From positions 1 through 64,000 of the forward strand of contig NZ_KB898667.1 of the NCBI RefSeq assembly GCF_000377765.1: a stretch of 64,000 nt of DNA, read 5' to 3'. The notes under the pieces were generated by a model. That model did not search any database. It had not been told where the DNA came from and saw nothing but the letters and a program-made list of their open reading frames with translations. Position numbers and translations under genes: made by a program. How positions within the stretch are numbered: position 1 is the first letter of the stretch; each line of letters starts with the position of its first letter. This document shows, one piece after another, positions 25,781 through 34,911 of the stretch. This stretch comes from Gracilibacillus lacisalsi DSM 19029 (GTDB taxonomy: Bacteria; Bacillota; Bacilli; Bacillales; Amphibacillaceae).

Positions 25781-27769
25781 CTAGCGGGCAGAGTATGCCT
25801 CTTTTTTCTTCAACACTTTCTCCCCTGCCTCTAGTACTTCAATAATTCGGTCGACATCATATACACTACCTTTCCAAGTTCCGCCACTCACCTTTTGTAA
25901 GGCAGCCCAAAGACGTGTATCATCAGGTAAATCTTCTGACGGTTTAATAGCTGCATTAACGTTTCTAGTGGCAAGAATACGAGCCCCTTCCTCAGGTGAG
26001 ACTTCCTGATCTTTATCACCTACAAAGTTAATCGAACCTTCTAGATTTTTTGCGTCGATTCGAACTTCAATCAGATCGCCATTTTGTAGTTTGCCGATCG
26101 GCCCATCTGCTAATCCTTCAGGGCCAACGTGGCCAATACAAGCACCTGTTGATACACCAGAAAAACGGGCATCGGTAATTAAGGTGACATATTTTCCGTA
26201 AGATAAATGTTTCAATGCAGAGGTAACCTGATATGTTTCCTCCATTCCTGTACCTAGAGGGCCGCAGCCGGTAAGGATCATAATATCCCCTTTTTTAATT
26301 TGTTGGGTCTTGATTGCTTCAATAGCGCTTGCCTCACTAGTAAAAACTTTTGCTTCACTTTTATGGTAGTAAACTTGATTTTCATCTAATCTCGATGCAT
26401 CAATTGAAGTAGATTTAATAACAGCTCCCTCTGGTGCGATATTACCGGTAGGGAAGGTCACCGTAGAAGTTAATCCACGTGCTTCTGCTTTTTCTTTCGA
26501 CATAATAACCTCGTCGGCATCAATTTGATCAGCTTCTTTTAATTTTTCTTTCATTTTTTGACGGCGTTCAGATTGTTCCCACCAATCTAAGTTTTCTTGC
26601 AGTGTGTGACCAGTAACTGTCATGACATGTTCACGTAATAAACCTAAGTTACGAAGGTGTAACATTACTTCAGGAACTCCACCTGCAAGAAAGGCGCGGA
26701 TAGTCGGATGTGGGGTAGGTCCGTTTGGTAGTACACTAACAAGGCGAGGTGTCTCTTTGTTAATGCGGTGCCAATCTTCCAATGATGGTGTTTTACATTT
26801 TGCTGCATGTGCAATGGCTGGGATGTGTAATAATAGATTGGTAGATCCGCCGAAAGCAGCGTGTACCACCATAGCATTATGGATAGCGTCATCTGTGACA
26901 ATATCTTTTGTTGTCAGTTGTTGATCTTCCATCGCAGTAATAGCTCTTGCTGATTGACGTGCCATCTCTTTCCATACACTTTGACCTGATGGTGCTAGTG
27001 CTGCATGTGGAACAGTCATACCTAATGCTTCGGCAATCACTTGTGCTGTAGCTGCAGTTCCAAGGAATTGGCATCCTCCACCTGGGGTAGCACAAGCCAT
27101 ACAACCTAATTCAGCAGCTTCTTCTAATGACAGTTCATCATTGGAATATCTAGCACCGATAGTTTGCACCTTTCCGGCATCTTCGCCGTATAAAGGTGGT
27201 AAAGTTACACCACCTGGTATGACAACTGTAGGCAAATCATGCATCGAAGCTAAGGCAATGATCATAGCTGGCAGACCTTTATCGCATGTAGCTATACCGA
27301 GAACAGCATCACGAGTTGGTAATGAACGGATTAAACGACGATATACCATAGCTGCATCATTGCGGTAAGGGAAAGAATCGAACATTCCGGTTGTTCCTTG
27401 AGATCTTCCATCACAAGGGTCGCTGACATATGCTGCAAAAGGGATACCTGCATGTTGACTCACTTCATTTGCAGCTTCTTTCATTAAAATATCCACTTCC
27501 CAATGCCCTGTATGGTAGCCTAGGGCTAATGGGTTACCGTCTTCATCCTTTAAACCACCTTGTGTACTTAACAATAATACCTGTTTACCATCTAGCATTT
27601 TGGGACTCCAGCCCATTCCTACATTTTGGGAAAGCCCAAATAAATTGCCGCTTGGTGATTTTCTCAGCATATGATCAGTCAAGGGTAATTTACCAATTGG
27701 TCCCCTTGCAACAGTTTTAATATCGTAGATCGTATCGGGATGATGCATTAAATTATCTAATTTACCCAT
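25781..27769 (-). CDS. YjhG/YagF-type D-xylonate (pentonate) dehydratase, IlvD/Edd family
   Basis: 662 aa, about 100 longer than IlvD, as in the E. coli xylonate dehydratases YjhG/YagF. Iron-sulfur cysteines are visible in [20 protein letters not shown] and [28 protein letters not shown], the long [19 protein letters not shown] insertion and [19 protein letters not shown] closely follow the YjhG pattern. It dehydrates pentonate to 2-keto-3-deoxy-pentonate. I chose ATG 27769, 8 nt after AGGAGAGG. E. coli pairs this enzyme with an aldolase; here its partners are an FAH dehydratase and a semialdehyde dehydrogenase, pointing to the non-cleaving Weimberg route. Confidence 0.9.
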   Translation of the reverse strand: MGKLDNLMHHPDTIYDIKTVARGPIGKLPLTDHMLRKSPSGNLFGLSQNVGMGWSPKMLDGKQVLLLSTQGGLKDEDGNPLALGYHTGHWEVDILMKEAANEVSQHAGIPFAAYVSDPCDGRSQGTTGMFDSFPYRNDAAMVYRRLIRSLPTRDAVLGIATCDKGLPAMIIALASMHDLPTVVIPGGVTLPPLYGEDAGKVQTIGARYSNDELSLEEAAELGCMACATPGGGCQFLGTAATAQVIAEALGMTVPHAALAPSGQSVWKEMARQSARAITAMEDQQLTTKDIVTDDAIHNAMVVHAAFGGSTNLLLHIPAIAHAAKCKTPSLEDWHRINKETPRLVSVLPNGPTPHPTIRAFLAGGVPEVMLHLRNLGLLREHVMTVTGHTLQENLDWWEQSERRQKMKEKLKEADQIDADEVIMSKEKAEARGLTSTVTFPTGNIAPEGAVIKSTSIDASRLDENQVYYHKSEAKVFTSEASAIEAIKTQQIKKGDIMILTGCGPLGTGMEETYQVTSALKHLSYGKYVTLITDARFSGVSTGACIGHVGPEGLADGPIGKLQNGDLIEVRIDAKNLEGSINFVGDKDQEVSPEEGARILATRNVNAAIKPSEDLPDDTRLWAALQKVSGGTWKGSVYDVDRIIEVLEAGEKVLKKKEAYSAR

Positions 27770-27784
27770 CAAGAACACCTCTCC

Positions 27785-27798
27785 TCTAAAGCGTTTAC
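27785..27798 (-). promoter_or_regulatory. cre-like site before the dehydratase
   Basis: Read on the minus strand, TGTAAACGCTTTAG agrees with the CcpA cre consensus TGWAARCGYTWNCW except near its end. It lies between the promoter and the start codon, where CcpA binding blocks transcription. Confidence 0.6.
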
Positions 27799-27810
27799 AT
27801 TAATAATTTA

Positions 27811-27839
27811 AGTATAGAAGCTATAAAACATTGTGTCAA
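27811..27839 (-). promoter_or_regulatory. Sigma-A promoter for the dehydratase gene
   Basis: On the minus strand TTGACA (27839-27834) and TATACT (27816-27811) are separated by exactly 17 nt. A TATAAAAC half-site (27822-27829) of the presumed IclR operator lies in the spacer. Confidence 0.75.
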
Positions 27840-27849
27840 TAATATAAAA

Positions 27850-27874
27850 TTTTGTTTTATATTATAAAACAAAA
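27850..27874 (+). promoter_or_regulatory. Palindromic operator in the divergent pentose control region
   Basis: GTTTTATATTATAAAAC (27854-27870) is a perfect 8+1+8 inverted repeat; flanking TTTT/AAAA extends the symmetry to about 25 bp. It lies between the two divergent -35 boxes (27834-27839 and 27891-27896), so one bound protein could control both transcripts. Confidence 0.72.
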
Positions 27875-27890
27875 TCCTTTGTATTTGTTA

Positions 27891-27919
27891 TTGACAAACC
27901 GTTAACTGCTAGTTATAAT
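27891..27919 (+). promoter_or_regulatory. Consensus sigma-A promoter for the sugar-transport operon
   Basis: TTGACA (27891-27896) and TATAAT (27914-27919) are both perfect and separated by 17 nt. A promoter this strong is expected to be held down by repressors, and operator-like and cre sites surround it. Confidence 0.88.
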
Positions 27920-27935
27920 GACAAATAACAAAAAA

Positions 27936-27952
27936 TGTTTTATAATGGCAAA
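27936..27952 (+). promoter_or_regulatory. Degenerate second operator downstream of the transport promoter
   Basis: GTTTTATAATGGCAAAC keeps the left half of the palindrome and the terminal AAAC. It lies just past the predicted transcription start, a plausible roadblock position. Confidence 0.45.
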
Positions 27953-28056
27953 CATAGTTCGTGATAATAGTATGTTTTTAACTAAGTTTATTCTCTGGAT
28001 GAACTTGTGTAATAAAAAAAGAAGAAAAGGAGGTATAGCTCATATTAGTTGCTAAA

Positions 28057-28070
28057 TGTAAGCGTTAACA
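28057..28070 (+). promoter_or_regulatory. Consensus cre site in the transport operon leader
   Basis: TGTAAGCGTTAACA fits every position of the CcpA consensus TGWAARCGYTWNCW. It lies about 140 nt after the promoter and before the binding-protein gene. Confidence 0.82.
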
Positions 28071-28092
28071 ATTTTGGGAAGGGGTTGTATGT

Positions 28093-29445
28093 ATGATTAA
28101 TAAAAAAATATTTTGGCTAATGTTAGTAACAATTATGTTCGTGTTTGCTGCTTGTGGACCCTCTGATTCAACTGGTACGGATGATGCGCCTGAAGATGTC
28201 TCAGGAGACACGGACACAGAAACAGAAAATAGTGGTGAGGATGCAGAAATAGCAGGGGATGGCGAACAAATTACATTGAACTTGTGGCATATTGAAACTG
28301 GGCCATCCGAAGAAACGATAGAAGTTGCCGTGGAACGTTTTGAAGAAAATAATCCAAATGTTACAGTTGAAGTTTCACAACAAGAAAATGATCCCTATAA
28401 ATCCCAGTTAAGTGTTGCTATGGGTGGAGGTAATCCGCCAGATGTATTTCACTCATGGGGTGGCGGTTGGTTGAAACAATTCGTAGACTCCGATCAAGTA
28501 TTAGATATTACGGATTCCGTTGATGCAAGTCTTTATAATGAAGCAGCACTGTCAGTGGCCACTTTTGATCACAATATTTATGGAGCCCCAGTAAGTATGG
28601 ATGTAGTACCTGTTTTTTATAACAAAGACATGTTTGAAGAATATGGTTTAGAAGAACCAGAAACCTATGATGACTTGTTAGATATTGTTCAGACATTGTC
28701 AGACAATGGTGTCACACCATTTGCCTTGGCAAATCAAACGAAATGGACAGGTTCCTTTTATTTAATGTATTTAGCAGAGCGAATTGGAGGACCAGAATTA
28801 TTTAATGAAGCTTTTGAACGTTCAGGACGTACGTTTGATGACGAGGCTTACGTGGAAGCGGGTAGGAAAATTCAAGAACTAGTAGAAATGGGTGCTTTCC
28901 CTGAAGGTGTTAATGGTATGAACTATGACACGGGTCAATCTCGTCAAATGCTTTATACGGAGAGCGCTGCTATGATGACAATGGGGGGATGGCTAGTAAA
29001 TAACGTACGTGATGAGATGCCTGAGTTTGAAGATAAATTAGGATTCTTCTTATTCCCGTCAGTTGAAGGTGGAGAAGGTGCGAAAAACCATGTAGTTGGT
29101 GGTGTTTCACCAGTATTTTCAGTGGCTCAACAAACTGATCATCCTGAATTAGCTGCTGAATTAGTGAATGAATTAGCTAGTTTAGAAACGGCAACAGAAA
29201 TGGCTAATAATGCTGGTTCTATCTCTGCTGTCATGGGTGTGGAATACGACGATCCATACATCCAAGAAATGAGTGAAGTATTAGAAAGCTCTGAAGCAAT
29301 GCAAACATATTATGATCAAACATTACCTCCAGAGTTGGCACAGGTGCATTTAGATACAACGCAAGCATTATTCGGATTGTCAATGGAACCAGAAGAAGCA
29401 ATGGATGAAGTAGAGGAAAAAGCAGAAGAGGTATTAGAAGAATAA
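28093..29445 (+). CDS. Sugar ABC transporter substrate-binding lipoprotein
   Basis: 450 aa family-1 extracellular solute-binding protein. The signal peptide ends in FAAC (about residue 21), followed by a long acidic linker (to about 60) and then the binding fold beginning TLNLWHIETGPSEETIEVAVERFEENNP. The FHSWGGGWLKQF and AMMTMGGWLVNNV segments are typical of oligosaccharide-binding members. Two permease genes follow, separated from it by a stem-loop. The nearby GH43 enzyme suggests xylo- or arabino-oligosaccharides as substrate (inference). Confidence 0.9.
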   Translation: MINKKIFWLMLVTIMFVFAACGPSDSTGTDDAPEDVSGDTDTETENSGEDAEIAGDGEQITLNLWHIETGPSEETIEVAVERFEENNPNVTVEVSQQENDPYKSQLSVAMGGGNPPDVFHSWGGGWLKQFVDSDQVLDITDSVDASLYNEAALSVATFDHNIYGAPVSMDVVPVFYNKDMFEEYGLEEPETYDDLLDIVQTLSDNGVTPFALANQTKWTGSFYLMYLAERIGGPELFNEAFERSGRTFDDEAYVEAGRKIQELVEMGAFPEGVNGMNYDTGQSRQMLYTESAAMMTMGGWLVNNVRDEMPEFEDKLGFFLFPSVEGGEGAKNHVVGGVSPVFSVAQQTDHPELAAELVNELASLETATEMANNAGSISAVMGVEYDDPYIQEMSEVLESSEAMQTYYDQTLPPELAQVHLDTTQALFGLSMEPEEAMDEVEEKAEEVLEE

Positions 29446-29452
29446 TTATTTT

Positions 29453-29489
29453 AAGAACTACATTAAGGAAGCTCTTTAATGTAGTTCTT
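29453..29489 (+). terminator. Stem-loop between binding-protein and permease genes
   Basis: AAGAACTACATTAA (29453-29466) pairs perfectly with TTAATGTAGTTCTT (29476-29489). The downstream sequence has only a weak T-run, so it probably stabilises the binding-protein mRNA or terminates partially, giving more binding protein than permease. Confidence 0.7.
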
Positions 29490-29513
29490 CATTATTAACC
29501 AGGTGGTGAAGAT

Positions 29514-30443
29514 ATGAGCAGATCCCAAGAAATCAGTTTAGATACGGTACGTGTTCGTAAGAAGAGAAAGAACAAAGATACATGGGCGATTATTGGATTT
29601 ATAGCACCTGCTTTCCTTATTTATGGTGTCTATGTTATTTATTCAATTTTTATGACGTTCTATTATAGTACATTTAGCTGGACTGGTATTGACGCCAATA
29701 TGGTTTTTGTAGGTTTGGAGAATTATATACGATTATTACAGGATGGCGTATTTTGGACATCGATTCAAAACAATTTTCTGCTAGTTATTGCATCACTTTT
29801 AACCCAGTTACCGGTTGGATTAATTATGGCATTATTGCTTTTTAGTCCCATTAAGGGAATGAGGTTATTCCGCTCGGTATATTTTATGCCGTTCTTAATG
29901 TCAACGGTAGCGATCGGTATTCTGTTTATCTTCATTTATGAAGGAAACTATGGTTTGTTAAATACCATATTAGGTGCGGTCGGATTAGAATCATTACAAA
30001 CTGCATGGATTGGAAAAGAAAGTACTGCGATTTGGGCAGTAATCGCAACCGTTTGTTGGCAATTTGCACCTTTTTATATGATCCTCTTTAGAGCAACTAT
30101 TGTCGGCATACCAGAAGAGTTATATGAAGCGGCTGATATCGATGGAGCAAGTGGATGGCAAAGATTTAAAAATATTACGTTACCATTATTAATGCCTATT
30201 ATTATTACCTCGGCGATTTTATCTGTAATAGGTTCTTTAAAATATTTTGATCTCATATATGTGATGACTGGCGGTGGACCGAACAACTCTACAGAATTAA
30301 TGGCAACCTATATGTATAAACAAACATTTACCAATTTTAACATGGGCTATGGCAGTAGTATTTCCTTCTCGATGTTTATTATTGCCTTTATTGTAACAGT
30401 CTTTATATTATTAGGTGACAGAACAAGAAGGGGGAATGAATAA
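29514..30443 (+). CDS. Sugar ABC transporter permease (MalF/LacF type)
   Basis: 309 aa with six membrane segments after a basic N-terminus (VRVRKKRKNKD). The EAA loop that docks the ATPase reads EELYEAADIDGASGWQRFKNITLPLL (about residues 200-225). It forms the channel with the next gene's product, whose start overlaps this stop by one base (TAATG). Confidence 0.92.
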   Translation: MSRSQEISLDTVRVRKKRKNKDTWAIIGFIAPAFLIYGVYVIYSIFMTFYYSTFSWTGIDANMVFVGLENYIRLLQDGVFWTSIQNNFLLVIASLLTQLPVGLIMALLLFSPIKGMRLFRSVYFMPFLMSTVAIGILFIFIYEGNYGLLNTILGAVGLESLQTAWIGKESTAIWAVIATVCWQFAPFYMILFRATIVGIPEELYEAADIDGASGWQRFKNITLPLLMPIIITSAILSVIGSLKYFDLIYVMTGGGPNNSTELMATYMYKQTFTNFNMGYGSSISFSMFIIAFIVTVFILLGDRTRRGNE

Positions 30444-31264
30444 TGATCAAAGTGATAAAAGGTATTCCGTTATATCTATTGGCGATTGGGATTTTGGTAG
30501 TCACCGGTCTTCCTTTTTTGATCATGACTTTAACATCATTTAAAGGACAAATGGAATTCATGACCTCACCTTGGTCTATTCCTAAAAGCTTTTCATTGGA
30601 TAATTACATGCTTTTAGTCGAACTGGAGTTTTTCGGTTATTTTGCTAACAGTTTGTTTGTTTCGGTTGTCTCGGTATTTATTGTGATTATTATCGCGGCA
30701 ATGGCCAGTTATCCGCTAGCAAGGTTAAAGTTTCGATTGAGTCGGCCAATCTTTATTTTATTTATGGTCGGAATGATGATACCCATTCATACTACACTTG
30801 TTCCAATCTTTATCTTAACCAATAAGATGGGGATATATGATTCATTATTTGGATTGATCGGCCCTTATATCGCATTTGCACTACCGATTTCTATTGTAAT
30901 TTTTACGCAGTTTATGCGTGATATACCAAAGGAGTTAGAAGAATCGGCAAAAATTGATGGCTGCAGTCATTTACGGTTATTCTGGAATATCATTTTTCCA
31001 TTATTGACGCCAGCTGTAGCAACAGTTGCTATTTATAATTTCATTCATATATGGAATGAATTTATTTTTGCTTTAGTGCTAACGAATTCCAGTCAAAATG
31101 CTACCCTTCCGATTGGCTTGAGAGAGTTCTATGGTGAGTTTTCGGTTAACATTCCTGGAATTATGGCAGCCCTTACACTTGGAAGTCTACCCCTTTTATT
31201 GGTATACTTTATAGCACAGGAGAAAATAGTAACTGGACTTGCAGCTGGTTCGGTGAAGGGCTAA
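30443..31264 (+). CDS. Sugar ABC transporter permease (MalG/LacG type)
   Basis: 273 aa with six membrane segments and an EAA loop KELEESAKIDGCSHLRLFWNIIFPLL (about 160-185). It is the second half of the importer channel. No ATPase gene follows; Gram-positive importers of this class usually share a MsmX/MsmK-type ATPase encoded elsewhere. The GH43 gene starts 12 nt downstream in the same transcript. Confidence 0.92.
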   Translation: MIKVIKGIPLYLLAIGILVVTGLPFLIMTLTSFKGQMEFMTSPWSIPKSFSLDNYMLLVELEFFGYFANSLFVSVVSVFIVIIIAAMASYPLARLKFRLSRPIFILFMVGMMIPIHTTLVPIFILTNKMGIYDSLFGLIGPYIAFALPISIVIFTQFMRDIPKELEESAKIDGCSHLRLFWNIIFPLLTPAVATVAIYNFIHIWNEFIFALVLTNSSQNATLPIGLREFYGEFSVNIPGIMAALTLGSLPLLLVYFIAQEKIVTGLAAGSVKG

Positions 31265-31276
31265 GGAGGTAAAGAG

Positions 31277-32854
31277 ATGAAAGCGATAACAAATCCAGTA
31301 TTGCCTGGTTATCATCCTGATCCATCGATCGTAAGGGTAGGAGATGACTATTATATTGCCGTTTCCACCTTCGAGTGGTTTCCAGGTGTGCAAATCTATC
31401 ATTCTAAAGATCTAATAAATTGGGAGCTAACAGGTTATCCGTTAACAAGAGAATCACAGTTAAATATGTTAGGTAATGTTAATTCAGGAGGCGTTTGGGC
31501 GCCATGCTTGTCTTATGCCGATGGTGTTTTTTACTTAATCTACACGGATGTCAAAAGCAGACAGGGAGCATTTAAAGACACCCATAATTATCTCGTAACA
31601 GCAAAGAATATCGAGGGACCATGGTCAGAACCTATTTATCTCAATAGTAGTGGGTTTGATCCTTCTCTTTTTCATGATGACGATGGTAAGAAGTGGCTCG
31701 TCAATATGATTTGGGACCATCGTAAAGGAACGAATTCTTTTGCGGGTATTGCTTTACAGGAGTATTCGCCTGCTGAGCAAAAATTAATTGGTCCAATTAA
31801 GAATATTTTCAGAGGTACGGAACTAGGATTAACAGAGGCACCTCATTTATATAAACGAAACGGCTACTATTATTTGTTAACTGCTGAAGGTGGGACATGG
31901 TATACCCATGCAGCAACCGTAGCTCGTTCTAAGTCGATTGATGGCCCATATGAAGTGGATCCAACTAATCCAATTCTAACTTCTGATAAATCGCAAGAAA
32001 ATCAGCTACAAAAAGCGGGGCATGGTTGTTTTGTAGAAACACAAGACGGTGAATGGTATATCGCCCATTTATGTGGACGACCTGTTATGGATGACAAGTG
32101 TATATTAGGGAGAGAAACAGCGATACAGAAATGCTATTGGACAGATGATGACTGGATTAGAGTTGTAGATGGGCCACATCCGAGTACTACAGTCGAAGCT
32201 CCTAATCTACCAGAATTTAAAGCGGAGAAACTACCAGACTATGATGATTTTAATGATAATAAGCTACTAAAATATTGGAATGCATTGAGACGCACCTTTG
32301 AAGGAGATTGGTTTAACTTAACAGACAGACCTGGTTATTTACGGTTATTTGGTGAAGAATCAGTAAGTTCGTTCCATCGACAAAGTATGTTGATGAGAAG
32401 GTTGGAACATTTTGATGTAGAGGTCGAAACCAAAATTGATTTCCAACCAGATCATTTTCAACAAATGGCAGGCTTAATGATTTACTATGATACCAATGAT
32501 CATGTCTATTTACGAGTAACAGAGCATGAGGAGCATGGTAAATGTTTAGGTATCATCGAAACGAAGTATGGTGAGTATGATGAACTGCTCGACAAAGATG
32601 TCGCATTACCAGAAAATACGGAAATATATTTAAAAGCAGAGATTCATCGCCACCTTTTACAATTCTTTTACGCGACAGAAGAAGGAAACTGGCAAACTAT
32701 TGGAGAACAAATAGATATAGGTCATCTATCTGATGATGACGCAGCATACATTCGTTTTACGGGAACCTTTGTAGGCATGGCCACTCAGGATTTAAGTGGC
32801 CAGCAAAAACATGCAGACTTTGATTATTTTCACTATAAAGTATTAGCTAACTAA
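31277..32854 (+). CDS. Glycoside hydrolase family 43, probable beta-xylosidase
   Basis: 525 aa with no signal peptide, so intracellular. The five-bladed propeller supplies the catalytic triad: Asp15 in HPDPS, Asp128 in GFDPSLF and Glu187 in TEAPHLY. The C-terminal beta-sandwich (about 320-525, DDFNDNKLLKYWNALRR onward) is the usual GH43 accessory domain of XynB-type exo-xylosidases. It would release xylose (or arabinose) from imported oligosaccharides. Sequence alone does not separate xylosidase from arabinofuranosidase. Confidence 0.88.
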   Translation: MKAITNPVLPGYHPDPSIVRVGDDYYIAVSTFEWFPGVQIYHSKDLINWELTGYPLTRESQLNMLGNVNSGGVWAPCLSYADGVFYLIYTDVKSRQGAFKDTHNYLVTAKNIEGPWSEPIYLNSSGFDPSLFHDDDGKKWLVNMIWDHRKGTNSFAGIALQEYSPAEQKLIGPIKNIFRGTELGLTEAPHLYKRNGYYYLLTAEGGTWYTHAATVARSKSIDGPYEVDPTNPILTSDKSQENQLQKAGHGCFVETQDGEWYIAHLCGRPVMDDKCILGRETAIQKCYWTDDDWIRVVDGPHPSTTVEAPNLPEFKAEKLPDYDDFNDNKLLKYWNALRRTFEGDWFNLTDRPGYLRLFGEESVSSFHRQSMLMRRLEHFDVEVETKIDFQPDHFQQMAGLMIYYDTNDHVYLRVTEHEEHGKCLGIIETKYGEYDELLDKDVALPENTEIYLKAEIHRHLLQFFYATEEGNWQTIGEQIDIGHLSDDDAAYIRFTGTFVGMATQDLSGQQKHADFDYFHYKVLAN

Positions 32855-32867
32855 TGGAGGGATAGTT

Positions 32868-33518
32868 ATGAAGAAGGCATTAATTTTTCAAGGTGGTTGG
32901 CAAGGTCATGAACCAGAAGATGTAGCAAATATTTTAGGAGGAATCCTAGAGGAAGAAGGGTTTTCTGTTAAAATAACGGATACTTTAACCACCTTACAAG
33001 AAGATGATTTAACAGAATATGATTTGATCGTTCCTAATTGGACACAAGGTACAATTGAAAAGGAACAACTGCAGCCTTTATTGGACGCAGTTGCCCAAGG
33101 CACAGGTTTAGCAGGCCTTCATGGCGGTATGGGTGACTCGTTCCGCTGGGAAGTTGACTATCAATTTATGGTTGGTGGCCAATGGGTAGCACATCCGGGT
33201 AATGACGGAGTTTCCTATCATGTACATATTGTAGATCCAGATCACCCATTAACAGAAGGAATGGAGGATTTTACCGTTGTATCGGAACAGTATTATATGC
33301 ATGTTGACCCTGCTGTAAAAGTGCATGCGACAACACGTTTTCCAGTAGCAGAAGGACCTTACCAGACCAATGGAGAAGTAGATATGCCGGTGGTTTGGAC
33401 GAAAAAATGGGGCAAAGGCAAAGTGTATTACTGTGGGTTAGGTCATGTAGCTGAAATTGTCCGTTTGCCAGAGGTAATGACATTAATGAGAAACGGAATG
33501 ACTTGGGCAAGTAGATAA
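32868..33518 (+). CDS. ThuA-like domain protein
   Basis: 216 aa, class-I glutamine amidotransferase-like fold of the ThuA family. Marks are FQGGWQGHEPEDVANIL at the start, GLHGGMGDSFRWEVDYQFMVGGQW in the middle and PVVWTKKWGKGKVYYCGLGH near the end. ThuA proteins accompany Gfo/Idh/MocA oxidoreductases in sugar operons, as here, where one follows 13 nt later. They are thought to help convert keto-sugars; the exact reaction is not settled. Confidence 0.82.
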   Translation: MKKALIFQGGWQGHEPEDVANILGGILEEEGFSVKITDTLTTLQEDDLTEYDLIVPNWTQGTIEKEQLQPLLDAVAQGTGLAGLHGGMGDSFRWEVDYQFMVGGQWVAHPGNDGVSYHVHIVDPDHPLTEGMEDFTVVSEQYYMHVDPAVKVHATTRFPVAEGPYQTNGEVDMPVVWTKKWGKGKVYYCGLGHVAEIVRLPEVMTLMRNGMTWASR

Positions 33519-33531
33519 AGGGGGAGTCAAC

Positions 33532-34644
33532 ATGAAGGTTGGAATTATAGGTTGTGGGAATATCAGTCGTATTTATTTACAGAACGCAGCAAGGTTTGGC
33601 AATTACGAGATCGTGGCAGTTGCAGACATTGTGAAAGAACGTGCAGAGGAACGTGCCCAGGAATTCGGAATTCCGAAGGCATACACAACAGAAGAATTGT
33701 TAGCGGATTCAGATATTGAGTTAGTTATTAATTTAACAATTCCAGCAGTTCATGCAGAAATAGCGATTCAAGCACTAGAAAATGGTAAGCATGTTTATGG
33801 CGAAAAGCCGTTAGCAGTTAGCCGAGAAGACGGTAAGCGGATGTTAGAAGTGGCACAGGAAAAAGGGTTATATATTGGTAATGCCCCAGATACCTTTTTA
33901 GGAGCAGGGATTCAAACGTCACGTAAATTGATCGATGATGGTTGGATTGGAAAGCCAATCTCTGCCACAGCATTTATGATGATTCCGGGTCATGAGAGCT
34001 GGCATCCAGACGCTACCTTCTATTATCAAGAAGGCGGAGGACCAATGTTTGATATGGGACCATACTATTTAACGGCTCTTATCAATTTAATGGGACCAGT
34101 ATCCCGTATTACTGGATCAGCTCAAATGACTTATAAGGAAAGAACGATCACAAGTGAACCGAATTTCGGTAAAAAAATTCAAGTAGAAGTTCCGACGCAG
34201 ATTAACGGTGTACTTGATTTTGAATCTGGTGCAGTTGCTTCTATTATTACAAGCTTTGATACTTGGCACCATCAGCTTCCGAAAATTGAAATTTACGGTA
34301 CGGAAGGTACGATTTCTGTCCCGGATCCGAATAATTTTGGTGGTCCTGTATATGTAAGAAGAAAAGAGCATAAAGAATGGTCAGAAGTACCTTTGACACA
34401 CGGTTTTAGTGATAATAGCCGTGGGTTGGGTGTTGCAGATATGGTTGATGCCATTGAGAATAAGCGTATGGCAAGAACAGATGGACAGCTGGCGTTTCAT
34501 GTACTTGATATTATGCACGGGGTACATGATGCATCACGAGACAATAAACATTATGTATTAACAAGCAGCTGCAAACAACCCGAACCATTACCAATAGGCA
34601 TTGATGAAACATTTTTTAATAAAAAAACGAGGCTCCCAAGGTAA
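33532..34644 (+). CDS. Gfo/Idh/MocA-family NAD(P)-dependent oxidoreductase (first)
   Basis: 370 aa. The Rossmann motif GIIGCGNIS is at the N-terminus, the conserved EKPLAVS Lys-Pro motif near residue 94, and the C-terminal alpha/beta domain carries GGGPMFDMGPYYLTALINLMG with the catalytic-His region replaced by the usual D-x-G-x-Y pattern. Members oxidise or reduce sugars at several positions. It could supply the pentose dehydrogenase step missing from the nearby Weimberg genes, or act with the ThuA-like protein on a keto-sugar; sequence does not decide. Confidence 0.85.
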   Translation: MKVGIIGCGNISRIYLQNAARFGNYEIVAVADIVKERAEERAQEFGIPKAYTTEELLADSDIELVINLTIPAVHAEIAIQALENGKHVYGEKPLAVSREDGKRMLEVAQEKGLYIGNAPDTFLGAGIQTSRKLIDDGWIGKPISATAFMMIPGHESWHPDATFYYQEGGGPMFDMGPYYLTALINLMGPVSRITGSAQMTYKERTITSEPNFGKKIQVEVPTQINGVLDFESGAVASIITSFDTWHHQLPKIEIYGTEGTISVPDPNNFGGPVYVRRKEHKEWSEVPLTHGFSDNSRGLGVADMVDAIENKRMARTDGQLAFHVLDIMHGVHDASRDNKHYVLTSSCKQPEPLPIGIDETFFNKKTRLPR

Positions 34645-34658
34645 ACCTGGACAGAATG

Positions 34659-34837
34659 CGGACATTTGTTCCGCTATTTGTGACAAAAATGGCATTTTTA
34701 GGAATTCAGCGGACATCTATTCCGCTATTCATCGAAATTAATGCTGATTTTTAACGAAAGCTACTAAATAAGGGATTAAATGTCCGCCAACATCGAAAAT
34801 AGGCTATTATTCAACTAAATAACGTACTAAATGTCCG
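34659..34837 (+). repeat. Dispersed GGACAT/ATGTCCG repeat, copy 2
   Basis: CGGACAT at 34659 and 34710 (51 nt apart), then ATGTCCG at 34780 (70 nt on) and 34831 (51 nt on). This is the fullest copy: two direct units facing two inverted ones. Shared text with copies at 7623 and 39601 includes TTCCGCTATTCATCG and GGATTAAATGTCCGC. It sits inside the sugar operon, between two genes on the same strand. Confidence 0.9.
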
Positions 34838-34911
34838 CTTAACAAACGTTAGCAATAGTTATCTATCGGGCTTCTGCCCGGTTAAAAAAATTACTAAATG
34901 AGGTGAATGGA

